A DNA stretch of 64,000 nt from Karalla daura (lineage: Eukaryota > Chordata > Actinopteri > Chaetodontiformes > Leiognathidae), in assembly GCA_029224185.1 (NCBI GenBank), contig CM055188.1, positions 12,777,497-12,841,496 on the forward strand, given 5' to 3'. A program made the position numbers and the translations under genes. Under the pieces are notes generated by a model. It saw only the letters and a list, made by a program, of their open reading frames with translations, had not been told where the DNA came from and searched no databases. Positions 1 to 24,990 of the stretch are shown in pieces (positions within the stretch are counted from its first letter, which is position 1; every line of letters starts with the position of its first letter).

Positions 1-105
1 TTGCTCTGTCTTAAACCTACACATACACACATGGACACAGACATACATATAAACACACACACACAAACACCCACTTAAATAAGATGTGTGTGTGTGTGTT
101 TTCAG

Positions 106-11560
<11,455 letters not shown>

Positions 11561-11737
11561 CTCATCTGCAGGTGGAGGACTCAGGTATGGCGACAAAACA
11601 CAGCCAAAAACCTTGGTTGTGGATCAACGTTGTTAGTTTCTCTCTGAAATGTGTGGCCCATCCAAGATATTTCCCTTCTGCCTCTTAATAACAATAGGAG
11701 CAGTCAGTTCTAAGGAAACCATCACCATAAAGCTGAT

Positions 11738-11743
11738 AATAAA
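11738..11743 (+). promoter_or_regulatory. rbpjl: Polyadenylation signal of rbpjl (candidate)
   Basis: AATAAA lies 178 bp after the stop codon. A second AATAAA occurs at 11934-11939; either could serve. Confidence 0.55.
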
Positions 11744-11939
11744 GATATAATACAGGGGGAATTATGGATGTGAAACTTCATATTGTTCAAAAAGACACAA
11801 CAGTGTGTGTTTATTGATCATTTTAACAATTTTAACCTTTTGTAGTTTTTTTTTCTTTTTAACTATATTCTACGGGTGCAGAGATGGAACCAGGATGCCA
11901 AGTCCTAATTAAGATTAGAGCAATTAGAGCATTAATAAA

Positions 11940-13656
11940 TCATTTAAAATTATATTACATTTGAAGTGACATGAAGCTGTGTTCAAGCTGGTGTTCATTT
12001 TGTGAATTTTGTCGCTGTGGCAAAGAGTCTCGCGTGACAGAGAGAGAAGAGGAGGGGGTGAGGAGGAGGAGGAGAAGGAGGAGGAGGATATTATTCCTGG
12101 AGAATGGACACGCAAGTTGATCGTTGTGAGAGAACGAAGGATTGAAACTTCCTGCTTCCAATTTGATCCTTTGAGAGACTTTCAACTCAAAGAGGATGGA
12201 AGCAGAGGGACTTATAAGTGTTCAGTGTTTTCAACTATAACTGTGTACAATTCACATGGGTTCAGAAATAGTAGGAACTCCATCCCCCAAGAGTCTTTCT
12301 GAATGTTTTCAATTACTTTACAATCAAGGCTTTAAGCAAAAAAGTAATAAAAACCAAAATGAGACCATAAAATGTTCCACGTGGGAAAAAGAAATGCACC
12401 CCATGAAGCAGTGACATTTTAGAGATTTCTGGATTCCAAAATAGACCAGAATAAAAGATCACAAAAACAAACATAATGCAACATAAATATGATTTATTTA
12501 TTAACTGATTGTTAGACACAGCGCATGCAGGACAGTTTACAATATACAAGCAAGAAGCATAGTGAGGCTCGCTGCAGTTCACCAGTTCAGAATACTGGTG
12601 GGAAACACAGGAGTCCTATAACCCTTTTCAACAGGGTAATCTCATTTTGCCTCACATTTCTGGCCTTCTGGCAAGCAAATCTGTTACCACTCAGATAATG
12701 CCTGATCAGAGTTTTCGTAACCCCTTACCTTGGGTAGGTACCATGAAATGGTGGCACATTACTGATTGGTCAAAGAGGATCTAGTCTGGATGTGCGCCAC
12801 ATCAAGCTATGCTTCGTCACCTATAAGTGGCTGTTGAAATCCTGTTGTACGCTGATCTTTTCTTCTACTGTGCTACAACACTGACAATGATCCCTTGGGC
12901 AGTGCATGAAATGCAGACTTGGTTGAAGATGATATATGTGTGTGTGTTAAAAAAGCAGTTCTTGTATTTGGAAGAGGCTGCCTCCACCTTGCTTCATATT
13001 TGAGCCTGTTGCGCCGAGTGGTGCTCACACTCCTTATAGCTCTCCACCTTCTGACGCTAATCCCGTTAATTCAAGTGTCTCTCAGAGGCCAAATTCAACA
13101 AGGCAACAGGGCAGTCAGACTGTTCCTGTGTTTGATCTTTGTTCGTGAAGTTATGAGTGATTAAGATTGTGGTGAAAAGTGCAACCAAGAAGGTCTTTTG
13201 TTCCAACCAAGTGAAGCAGGAGATGATCACAGGGGCTTGACAGGACCGCCCATGTGCTGCTCGACAGCAAACTCCAGTTTCACTCTTGTTTCATTGCTTG
13301 CATGCTTCTCATTCTTAGTTCTCATTGGTGCAGACAGCACAGGAGGGAGCTCCTTCCTATTAATTTACAGGAAAGCTGCAGTTCACAGTAAACTGTCATC
13401 TCATTGTCCACACTCATCGATCATTCAATCAGCTTGATACTGTGATAGTGATTCATTAGGTTCTACACTTTCTTCCCACTGATCAGACATTACAACAAGT
13501 TAGGGTTTCACTATTTTAAATAATATCTAAAACCCTTGCTCTTCAAAGCAGCTTAATCACCGTACTTACTTATTTTCCATGAAACAGAAACAAAGACTTA
13601 TTCATTCAATGTCATAAACCGCTTAACTACAAAGGTTTGAAGGCACAGACACACAC

Positions 13657-13735
<79 letters not shown>

Positions 13736-15869
13736 TTAGTCAGCTGCATAGTGAGAGTACAATCTCCACCTTTACACACATCATTCATTCTCACACTCAC
13801 ATCAAGGGGCAATTTGAGTCGGGCTATTGAATGTTTCAGAATGTAAGAGTGAACTGGTGTCTTTTGAGAAACCACTATGGACATAAGAGGCCTCGATCAT
13901 ACGGTTGTTCGGGCCTGAAACCGGTTTGCTGTTTGACATCGGCACTTATCTTAAAGCCCTGAATTCAGATCTCGTAATGTTTCCATTTTGTGGTGAAAAC
14001 TAAACCACAGGCTACCGTTTAGAAAGTGAAATGTGTCGTGTCGGTTTCCAATCTATGCTGGTAGGAATGCCAGCGTCCACCTGTGTTCACTTCCATCTTG
14101 CTGCAGCTCAGCCACATGATTTTGTTGTAACAACTGGTTTTGATTTACTTTTTGATTTGGTTCCTGTATGTTTGATTATTAAAGGACAAAATTACAAATC
14201 TTACAGTTGTAGTTTGATTGTATTTGACTGATGACTGACTCAAAGTCCTTCCGCGTGTGAATGACACATTACACTTATAGAGCTCTTTTCTTAACAAGCT
14301 TGCAAGTGTGAGAAAAATTAGGAGAATAGCATTAGTGAGTACGCTGTTGAAAAGACAGAAATACACTCATCTTTAAAGACAGAAGTTCAATCACAAAATG
14401 TTTAAAAAAAACTATAAAAAGTCAAAATCTAAGTAAAATCAGGGAGTGCTATCTGGTAAAATCGATGCAAGGCATGAATACACTGAATGCCTGTACAGAT
14501 GGATACGTGGAGCCCATTTTCCGTCTTGACCAGACTTCAGCCACCAGCATCCCACCAGGCCTCCACCGGGACCACCACAGCCGTGAGCAGCGTCAGGAGG
14601 TTTCACCTTCACTCAGACCCTCACGTGTCCAATATCCACTCACATGTTTATCTTTTTCTTTGCCCCCTGCCTTCCTCTTCTCCCCTTCCTCATCATTAAC
14701 AAGACAAACATGTGCAAGTGAGGAGGAAGGAGACGGGTAGAAACACAAGACCTCACGCTCTGAGGGCTTCTAATCTCTGTCATGTGGGAGAAACTTCAAA
14801 CTGGGAGATTCACGTGCCCAAAATACTGCCGCCTGCCGCGTTCTCCCTCCTTCCCTCCTGATGAATAAGAGCTGTATGAAAGGGTCCTTTCTTAGCTCTC
14901 CTCTGTAGGAACACACCTTCATTCTTCATCCCAACCCTTCACCTCCTGCACTGTGGCACATAAAGCAAGATTCAAACCCTCCATAGTGTAAGCAGAGGTT
15001 TACTGTTCAGCATTCACTGCCACAGAGTGTAACTTTAGAGGAACTTTAAATGCGTATACTATTAGGGCTTATGCCTGGCAGATTTCTTGTGAATTATTGC
15101 ACGAATTGAAGACGGCCTATTGAAACAGTCTGCATCAAAGCCAGAGCAGTAGCGAAGTGATGGGCTTCTCCTTATGTGAATGCAGCTGAAAACAGCATAT
15201 GGTTAATGATTTTAGGCATCAAAATATGTTGCACTACAAAAAAGTTGTTCACTGTGGTCAGAAATCACCTTTCTGAGGCAGATTTTTCAGATGAAGGTAA
15301 AAGTCAGGGTCATGCTTAGAACTAAGGGGGGACACTTCAGGGTAATTTGAACAAAAAGCTGAATCTTCACAAGGAAAATGTGTGTGAGAGAGAGTGAGTG
15401 TGTTGCAGTTTTACACAGAGGCTACCTCTACCCTCTCTCTTCAGGACAACATTCAGCTTATATCCGTCCATATGTCTGAGGGGCCCCTTTCGCTCTGGCT
15501 CCTATGTGTATTACAGTGCATAAAGGCACCCACTGTCCAGCCAGACTCTGCTTTACTGCAGTCATCTTCTTGACTATCATCACCTCAGCATCACTGTGAT
15601 TAATGGACAGCAGCAGAGAAAGAATGAAAACAGGAGAAGACTTAGGAAATGAAGCCAAGGTAGAGAAACAGATGCCATGAGAACAGAGGGGAGGAATCGA
15701 AAATGAAGTGATTTGAACAAAACATGATAAAATTGCAGAGTTTCAATGCAATGTCTGAGATGCAGAAGTCTGACTTTGTTGCCATACAGCTAAAAGCAAA
15801 AATCCTGCCAACAGTCAAAAAACTGAAGTTATGAGTCTAATCTCAAGGCAAACCAAGACATGACTCAAG
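11940..15869. other. Intergenic stretch without recognisable gene
   Basis: Both strands were read for exons and nothing matches a family I know. A purine-rich run (GAGGAGGAG type) is at 12040-12090 and a CA microsatellite at 13648. The mammalian rbpjl neighbours matn4 and sdc4 were looked for and not seen. Confidence 0.6.
13648..13733. repeat. (CA)n microsatellite
   Basis: About 86 bp of CA with one early CG interruption. Confidence 0.97.
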
Positions 15870-16218
15870 GCACAAGCAACCAAAGTGGCTGCTTGGGGCC
15901 CCATGGCCACTAGGGGGCCCGAAAAAAATTAATTTAGTTTTTGATTAGAAAAATACTACTACTACTAATAATAATAATAAGAATTATAATAAATACAACT
16001 GACACCTGTTTGTCCTATATTAAGCCTGAGATGATTCTTAAGGAATCATCCACAACATTATCATACCACATTGCCCCCTCTAATCAACACATTAACGACA
16101 GTCATATTGATACAATTTATTGTGTAACATTTGTATCGGTAGAAGTGAAGCACAGGTGACACAGGTGGGAGGAGGGCCCTCTGCTTGGGGCCCCATAAAG
16201 GCTTGGGCTGGCACTGAA
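15870..16218. mobile_element. Short hAT-like MITE (candidate)
   Basis: A segment of about 350 bp in which TGCTTGGGGCCCCAT occurs near both ends (about 15890 and 16180). The right end, read on the - strand, starts CAGTGCCAGCCCAAGCC, a typical hAT-type terminus beginning with CAG. The interior is AT-rich with no reading frame. The left end is poorly defined. Confidence 0.4.
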
Positions 16219-17561
16219 AGGAGGAGATGATAATTTCTGTCTGGCTACAAATCAGTGTGACACAGAGACACTATCGGCTCATCACCAGGTATGCAGAATG
16301 CCAGCTGCGCGCTGCCAGTGAAGACAGGAGCCATTAGCAAGGAATCTTCCTATTAAGGCAGAGAAATATGAGCAGAATGCTAATTGGCAAAAGCCTACAA
16401 GCATGGGAAATATGGGAGGAATTCAAATAATGGCAGATTGAGATTACACCCAGGTGGTGGCGGGGTGCAAGAAACTTCTCAAACCAGTATATCTTGATGA
16501 AAGGTCTTAGACAACAATCTAAAGTATGTTTATGCTTGTACCTCCACATTCAAATTCCCTGCTGCATATTGTTTCCCACAATCCTTTGCCAGTTGAATGG
16601 AACCGATCAATAATGTAAACAGTATTACAGAATTAGTCACGTTCTTAATCTCAGTGTATATACTTTGGTATTCAGCATCTTGCCTAAGTATGTTAAGACA
16701 GCTTGGCTGTAGCAAGCGAACAAACAACCCTCTGATCCATAAATGACTGAACTTCAAAACCACAATAGACCATATTCTCCTAACATTCATTGGTGTCCAT
16801 ATAGTTCTCCATAGTGCTCTTAATGAATACAATTAATTCAATTTCATCCATCTTGTGGTGTGGTGCTTAATTCATTCTCACTATTGTTTAACTTTTCTTA
16901 CCCTCCTGGAACCCAAAATGGTGGCCGATTGGAGACTCAAAATGTCTGAAAGAGCACTAGCAGATACCTTCTTAGTTAGCATAACGAACTATATGACATG
17001 GGAATGTAAAAATTAATACAGGGATACAGAAAAATCCCCAATGTCCCCCTTTCCCAACATATATATATCTACCATGACACTTCAGTGACTCACTCTCTAG
17101 AACTGTAGGATAACCTTTCTGGAAATTGATGTACAAATGTACATTTTGAAAATGACTGTGTACATGTGTCTATTTGTGATTGCAGGTGTCTGTGCCTGTG
17201 TGTTTATATATACAGTATGTGAGGAAGTTACCTTGGACAGTCAGGAAATCCGGGGTCACACATGGAGCAGAAGGAATTTACAAGCTTCCGCAGACATGAG
17301 ATACCTTGTGTCAGGGTGTGAAACATGTTTTATGAGTCGACAGCAAAAAATAGTCCATCATCATCATCAAATAGTCAAACAAGTCTGAACCAGTCTGCGT
17401 CCTGAAAATCACCTGGATGTGTAAAGAAGGCCAATGTGTGTTACTTCAACTCATAACTGAGTCAGCACATTGATGGCTGATGGGATGTTTTATCATTGTG
17501 TAATGTTTTTGAGGTCACTGGCTGAAGCTCAGACAAGAAGCCTCAGAAGTAACAGCTAATG

Positions 17562-17620
17562 TGTGTGTGTGTCAGTGTGTGTGCGTGCATGCGTGTGCGT
17601 CCGCGTGTGTGTGTGTGTCT
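17562..17620. repeat. (TG)n-rich microsatellite
   Basis: An interrupted TG tract with CG variants. Confidence 0.85.
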
Positions 17621-17735
17621 GTGTTATAACTTGTCTTTAGTGACTGTTGACCTGCAGAGGAGTTCACTGACCTTCACATCCTCCCGCCAACCTGTGAACT
17701 GCATGCCAAAGAACCCTGTGGAGGACACAAACACA

Positions 17736-17751
17736 AATGCACACGCACACA

Positions 17752-17808
<57 letters not shown>
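17736..17808. repeat. (CA)n microsatellite
   Basis: CA tract, pure from about 17755. Together with the TG tract at 17562-17620 it forms an inverted pair about 115 bp apart. Confidence 0.97.
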
Positions 17809-17809
<1 letters not shown>

Positions 17810-20800
17810 ATCAATGACACGAGAAAATAATGACAAAAGTGACACATGCTCTCCATGTAAGATAGCAGAGAAAATACAAAAAAAGTATTTGAATCAGGAC
17901 CCACACGGTTATCAGAGATGAAGGGACCTGTGCATGTGTATGTGCTGATGTCTGAGTGTGTAAGTGTGTTTGTGTGTGCGTGTGCATGTGCAAATTTTTG
18001 TTGTCAAAGCAAACCTACTTCCTGGCAGGAAGTATTTGCCCACAGGAATACAACCTAAGAAGACTAGTGACACAAACACACACACACACACACACTGCAG
18101 ACAGTCACGTCTCCGTCTGTCACCATTTACTCTCTTCTATGCAGGCATGGTGCTGCTGGGATATATAAACCTGTTGGACTGCAGATGTTCTTTTCAGATA
18201 GATTCCTTTTGTTTCCCTTGAACTGCCAGTGTCGGTCACAATAGAAAAAAAATCATTCTTGTGAGTGAGTTGAATACATGACAGCAATGACTCAAAATAC
18301 TGAGAAAAGCCATGTGTGACTCTGATGGCACAGCACCGTAAGTTGCATGCTAAAATATTGTGGCCCATATTAAAATCATTGAGATGAGAATGATTTATAA
18401 ATGAACAAGAAAAATAAATAACAAGCACTAAGATCCACTAAATGTGTAAAATATGAGTAGAGGAGAAGAAGGAGGCCCACTGCTGAGCAGGGTGGGAGGA
18501 GTTATGGGGGGTGAGTTTAGCAGGAAGGGTGGGAGGGTTGAGGCCTGCCAGGAGGTGCCTGTGTGGAGGGTAAGACCTCATACCAGTACAGATGTGAACC
18601 AACTCCCTCTGGCTGTGCATTTCTATATGCTAGTTTGTGTCTGTCTGGCATGTGACTATTACTCAGTGCTTTCTCGATACTGCAAACTACTATTACTACC
18701 ACACAACTACTGCAACCACCACTTCTAGTACTACTTTGTGATGAAACTCAACACTAATTAATTCATCTGTGAATATAATTTATCAGAGCAATATATTTTA
18801 AATGCGCTGTTATATGTACTGTGTCCAATATATTCATAACTCAGTTGCTCAACTCTTGATTGATTTAGAATTTATTTATTAAAGAAGGGACAGCGCACAT
18901 TCATCAACATTAGCTCAAAGTCCAGCATAAAAATGTATCAGATTTAGACATACAGGCAAATCTTCATCTGCACTCCCTCACTATGTTGATGGAACGTAAA
19001 AACAAACATCAAAATGTACAAAAGTGCAGCACAGACAAAAGCATATAAAAACACAAGATGAGACAACAACATACACCGGAAAAAATGATTACAATACACC
19101 CAGTGAATTTTTAGATTAGATAATGAGTACCACTTTGATTTCCCAGTAGCCGTGTTTTTAATTGTTTGAGAAATAAGGTTAGAATTCAAAGATCATATAT
19201 GGTATGGTATTGTGTTCTAGGTTTTTGATGCGTGGCAAGACTGACTGCACAAAACACTTTTCTAAAATAGACCAGAGAGACAGTCACATCTAGACTGCCC
19301 TGTAGTTGACTTGTTTGAGTGTATCTTCATGAAATCCCTTAAAGGGTTGAGCTGGAGGCTTTCATAGACTAGACTAGATCTGATTGCTTTATCATATTTT
19401 CCGGCTCAGTAATTCCTTTTTTTTTATATACTTCTTTATTGATGCTTCTCTGTTTAGCTGCTACAATATGTATTTTCACTGACACAATGAAATGATTATT
19501 CTGTGTTAATAGTAATAATAATAATAAGCAGAGGAAGAAGTAGAGGGAAAAGAAGAAAAAAAGAAAAAGCACAAGAATGTTGAAGTTTCAACCTCTACAA
19601 CTGCTACCTTTGGCCACTTGGAGGCAGTAGCAGCAAACTTACAGTGTGGTGAACTCTAAGTTTACTTTTTTTTTTTTTTTAGCTCTGTTCCTGGTCTCCA
19701 CCAGTTTGAGTGAAGTCCTCTGCCATTTAACTGTGTAGGTTACAGGAGAGCTCTGACTACACAAGGGACTCTACACTTTACTCAGACTGAGTCTTACTGC
19801 TGCAGATTTTAGCAGAAAATAGACAAACTATTTGTGTTTCTGTGGCAAACGAAATCCATTCAATCTTTCATGAATAATTACAGCAGCAATAAGTGCCACC
19901 ATACAATACTAAGTAAGATAGGATAGAATCGTGCTTTATTTATCTCAGAAGATTAAGTGAGCCCAAAGGTCACAATACTGCATGTATACAATGTTGTATA
20001 GATACAGTAACAGTCTGTGAACTTCTCGTATGTGTCAGGTCACGTGTCCCAAAAAGACCCATCTGTTAAAATGAGCAACTGAAACCTGACACTGAACGTC
20101 ATTGTCAGGGATCTGTGACTTTATCACTTCCTCTATGTTTGTGCACATTTGCTTGAGCTGCAAATGCATGATGTTTGTGTTTGTGCAACTGTATTATATA
20201 TCTGGTGAGTCAAAGAAAAGAGTTTCCACCATGGTAGACATTAAATATTTATTAGTCTAAACAGTGACATTTTCAATATTGCACTGAAACTCAGATGATT
20301 CTTCAGGTTCATCACCTCATGTCAAATATTGATTTAAACCCTCTGTAAAGCTTTTTTATAAGTAAAGAAAAAACAGATAAGGTGTAATTTGTGTCTGTCA
20401 CATTGCAATTCATTTTTTTCTCTTTTGTTTTTCTCAATAGCTGTTTTTAATAGTCAACAGCTGTTTTTAAATGTTGATGTCCTCCCTTCAATGTTATAAT
20501 CAACATCAAGGTGACACTGGCTGGTCTAAGAAGCTTCAGGTCAAAGGTCATGTCAGATTTACCATTCCACTCTTTTGTGTTGTAAAAACTGAGCTGACAC
20601 TGCACACAGACTCCTGTGGTGCAGATTACACCCATGATTAAATACCTCAGCTTGTTGAAGTATTAAGTCAACAAGTCTAAGTGTGAGAAATTAAACCGAG
20701 ACCTCTGAAAGAGCCCTTTCATGTTCAGTCCTGGCTCTGAAGGAGAATTTGAGGTGGTCTGTGGTAAGGAAGGGTCCATGCAAAACCAGCCAGTGTTTGT

Positions 20801-21309
20801 GTTTGGCTTCAAGTGTTTAAACTAGCTGAAGGTGTGGGGCGGAGTTTGGAAGGTGAGTTATTACACAGCATTAAAGTATTAACATTCAGAATAAAATTAA
20901 TTCTGAAAAAAAAACTGCTATGTTGACTTTTTAGATAATTGCTATGAATAAATAATATGATATTCCTTTAGAAGCTTTCAACATGAACTGCACTTTGCAG
21001 ATATAATGACATAATGGTTTGGGTGAGTACTCTGTCCGGTGCTGCCAAACCTCAACACAGCTTTAACATTGTTAATAAATCTTTGGGAGATTTGGGAGCT
21101 ATAACTGTAATATTTCTGCTAAACATGCATCCACTAGGTCACATCAACAGAAAATTCAGAGGTGTATGCCATTATTGTTTTGCTGATAACATTTAATTAT
21201 ACAGATAAATACAGAGGCTTTACAGCCAAAATTTAAAAGTCGTGGTGCTGTCCCATCAAAAGATGTGCTTTGAAAACTGTTTAAACTATCTTATTTATTT
21301 ATTTATTTA

Positions 21310-21640
21310 TTTACAGCCATGACATACTGCAAAGCAAATTACATTGGCTTCATGTCGGTCATGGGTCCATTTTAAAATAGATTTGCATACAGAGCCTTCC
21401 ATGACCGGTCACCAAAGTGCATCCATGACCTTGTCCAGCCCTGTGGCACCTGCAGGTTTGAAGTTGTTGCACCACAGCCTACTGTTTGTCCCGTGCTCTA
21501 GGGTAAGAGCAAAAGGTGATTTGGCTTCTGCATTTGTGACTCCAACTCTGTGATACTCCCTTTCATCTAATATGAGGTCTACAGCATAGATACACATAGC
21601 ATCGATGGACATCCATTTGAACTTTGGTTTGTATTTGTTA
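21310..21640 (+). mobile_element. Decayed non-LTR retrotransposon 3' fragment
   Basis: Translation across 21340-21600 gives broken stretches resembling the C-terminal end of fish LINE ORF2 (an LHWL-like block followed by a degenerate region). Several stops and frame changes are present. Recognition is by general resemblance only. Confidence 0.35.
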
Positions 21641-22059
21641 CATTTTTATTGTTTGACTCATGATCTCGGGGTCATTTTCAGTTCTAATGATTGAATTAAA
21701 ATGAAATTACAGGGCACAATCTGCTTTATTTTACATGCTTGTGTAGCACATCATGTAAACACCATCCCCCATCAGCTCTAGAGATCATCAGCCTGACCTT
21801 CAAAATGACTATCATTGTGACTGTGAGATTTCTATTCTGCAAACATTAAGTTATTTAAACCTTCTGTAACACTTCAGGGGGATAATTCTCCAACACCCCA
21901 ACTGTATCAGACTTCCTCAATTCCTCACCACTGCATCTCCAGTTAACTCTGCCAAAACAGGTGTGAAGTGCTGGGATCAGATTTGACTCTGCAATGTTCA
22001 TCACCTGCTCACATGAGCTCAGCAGAGAGTACATAAGTGTGAGATGGGAAGTCATGTGG

Positions 22060-22062
<3 letters not shown>

Positions 22063-22109
<47 letters not shown>
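22063..22109. repeat. (CA)n microsatellite
   Basis: 47 bp of CA. Confidence 0.97.
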
Positions 22110-22111
<2 letters not shown>

Positions 22112-22210
22112 TCCAGAGGAGATTTAGCTCACAGGACCACACTGATACTGATCTGTCTGACTGAACTAAAGGGCTAAGTACATTTATGTGACTGAGCTAA
22201 CAGAGCCAGT

Positions 22211-22214
<4 letters not shown>

Positions 22215-22279
<65 letters not shown>

Positions 22280-22318
22280 GTGTGTGTGTGTGCGTGTGTG
22301 GGTGTGTTTGTGTGTGTT
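22215..22318. repeat. (TG)n microsatellite
   Basis: About 104 bp of TG with CG and GG interruptions, 106 bp after the CA tract at 22063-22109. The two are complementary. Confidence 0.97.
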
Positions 22319-22659
22319 AACTCCAGTTGCTTCATGTATCATTCCCACGATGCAGTATTTCTTTGCATATAATACCCTTTTTTGTCCTGATAATGTCTCA
22401 GACAGAAAAGCAGACAGGCCTGAGTGAGACATATTGAAGACAGGATGTTGGACTTTTACAGGCTAGAGCAGGTTTTTGCAAAAAAAGAGATTAACAAAGC
22501 TGAAACAAAGCGAATACCGAAAAGAAAAACTCTGCAGGAATGTGTTAAAAGAAGGTGTGAAACATGTTCCGGCAGTTTGCAAAAACAGGAAATCACTCTA
22601 CATCTGGATGAGCATCTTGTAAAGCGGAACCACAAAGGCAGCAAACATAATTCTACTGA

Positions 22660-22950
22660 ACTCAGAGTCAGTAAGATCACTTCCTTGAGCTCCTACCCAG
22701 GCCTGCTTATCACATTCATTGTACCTCTCTCAAAAGTCCCTCCCATTAGCAGCAAAAGTAGTACCGACACTGAAACAAGAATTGGCACTGAAAAATGTTC
22801 AATTGAAAAATAAAATACAGGCTTTACGCTGTCAGGTTTTAATCCATCTGTCTGTATATTCTTTTTTTCAGTTCAGGCTTTCGGCACGGAGAGATGGCTT
22901 TGTGGGGAGGGGCTAGGGATGTATGAGAATCTGATTATAAAAGTGCCCAG
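22660..22950 (+). repeat. Dispersed repeat Z, copy 1
   Basis: Clearly related to 61320-61700 in the same orientation. Shared phrases include GACACTGA, CACTGAAAAATG, TTTTAATCCATC, a GGAGGGGCTAG block and AAAGTGCCCAGATAAAAG. It has no reading frame and no family could be assigned. Confidence 0.6.
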
Positions 22951-23129
22951 ATAAAAGTACTGAAAGCTAAGTATAATCAATATGAAAGATATGACTGATT
23001 TTAACTAACTAAATTTTTCCCTAACTGAAGGGTCTGCAAACAGTTCACAGTATGAGGGATGACTCTAGGGTAATATTTCTATATCCAAGATCCAGCCAAA
23101 TGCACTTTAGAGGACACTGACCTATTGTT

Positions 23130-23420
23130 CTTACAGACGAAGCTGCTCTCTTTCAGAGAGAAAGAGAGCAGCTCTGAAAGAGAGCATCCCAAATCTACCA
23201 GTCTGCTTTCAGTCAGCAGTCACCAGCTGACACCTGGCTGAGGAGAATGAAGAATGAAGAATCTTGAAGACCCTCCTCTTCCAAGAGCACCTCCTCTCCT
23301 TAACATTGCTTTAACTCCTTTAAGTAACAAAAAACAAGAGCAAAAACCCTGTGTGCAGTCCATCAATTTTAAGTGGCTTTGGATAAAAGTGTCTACCAAA
23401 TGAGTAAACGTAAATGTAAA
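23130..23420 (+). mobile_element. LINE/SINE 3' end fragment
   Basis: The block GTGGCTTTGGATAAAAGTGT at 23372, followed by CTACCAAATGAGTAAACGTAAATGTAAAT, is the widely repeated 3' tail of fish non-LTR elements. A small hairpin (GCTGCTCTCTTTC and its complement) lies near 23150-23182. Confidence 0.55.
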
Positions 23421-24946
23421 TCTGCAGGGATCCAGTAATGGGTGTCAAACTCATACATACACACTTGTACATTCATTCAGATTCATACTCTGTCATAGTC
23501 CAACATGTCGTGTAGATTTAATCAGGACAAAATAACAAAGAAAAAATAGTGAGGTACACAACAGCACAACAGTAAAGTCATTAACCCCACCACAGACTGG
23601 TAATGTTACAAATACATTGTAACATTCATGATGGGTATTTATCTTGTTTCACCATGAGAACAGGTTGTTGTGACTCAAATAAATGAACTTGGCTTCACTG
23701 GCACAGCTGAAATGCAGCCCTGACTGGTTTTATGTGATGTTATTATGGAAAGTCCGAAAGACCGGTCTTACTGTGAACTGTGTATGAACTGTGAGTACTT
23801 AGAGTACAACAATTCACCGGAAATATAATATTGGCACACAGCAGAAGGTTTTCTGCTGTGTGCTTCTTGGAAATGCAAAAGCATGACAAATACTAATGTC
23901 CCTGAAGGAACCACCCCAAAGGGATTAATAAAAGAAAGTCAAAGTCTGTCTAATACCAACAGCTGTCAGATGTAAACCCAGAGTATCAGAGAAGTGGATG
24001 CTGTTGGTCTTTTCTGTGTGTTCTTGAAAAAAGCAGTAGAAGGCTGCTCCGGGCTCTTTTCTTTTCCTGACCACCACAGAGTTTCAGTCAGTTTGAGAAG
24101 TCCGACTGCTTATTTGTCCCTTGCCCAACATGTTTATGACCAACTACGACTGTCCATGTGTGCAGGCGCTATGTATTCATCTATCCGCTCTTCTGACAGG
24201 CCTGTTGGACTGTTACTGGACCTACGTGATGGACAACAGTTCCTGTTTCCCATAACATCTCAATCGACATCCTGTCTCTTACAAGTATCTGACATGTTTT
24301 GATACGCCCTATCCTGCATCTTTTTTTACTAAACCTCCTTTCACTTCTCTTTTGATATTGCCATATTTGGTGTTTCCTTTGACTAAGTATCAAGTATTAA
24401 GTGTCATTTCTGATAAGCTTCTGGTGCCTCCAGCTCCCAATTCCTGTGTGTTTGTGTGGCTTCCCAAAAACACTCCTTTGGAATGTCAATGGCAGTTAAT
24501 CATCCCATTGCCAGGAGCTTCTGCTTGCAAAACACAGTGTAGAGCCATGTGCAAACCAATAAGCAAAACATCAACGCAGGATCAGTTCATAAAATGTGCA
24601 GATTTATCTAGATCAAGATATAAATCAGTCACTGCATATAATATGAAATAGTATAACATAAAACAGACTTGTGTGCATAATGACACATCATTAAGCTTTA
24701 AACCCACACTGTCCTTCAATGGAGACCTCGTCTCTGCCACATTCCTGCAGACTGGCTTGCTACCTGTTAGACTGTCTGAAAGTAGACAAAGAAAATTAGC
24801 TGCAGTCTTTCATCACTTCTCTCTGTGTTCAGAATATTTTGATCAGGGGAAGGACATTGTTCCATGGAAGTGTATTAAGTGAAGTTCTGGACATCAGCTG
24901 TGACTCCTGTAACAGCTGTTCTATTGACAAGGAACATGTACACATA

Positions 24947-24950
24947 CACA

Positions 24951-24987
<37 letters not shown>
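24947..24987. repeat. (CA)n microsatellite
   Basis: About 40 bp of CA inside X copy 1. Confidence 0.95.

Positions 24988-24990
<3 letters not shown>

Larger units (their letters stand above)
16219..21309. other. Intergenic stretch without recognisable gene
   Basis: It contains TG/CA microsatellites at 17560-17810 and scattered AT-rich sequence. A short LINE-tail-like phrase in antisense lies near 19920-19980 (GTGCTTTATTTATCTCAG). No exon or RNA gene could be supported. Confidence 0.6.

Noticed and set aside
12009..12302. Glu-rich frame downstream of rbpjl
   Set aside because: Low-complexity GAG/GAA run with no known motif; probably chance or transcript 3' sequence.
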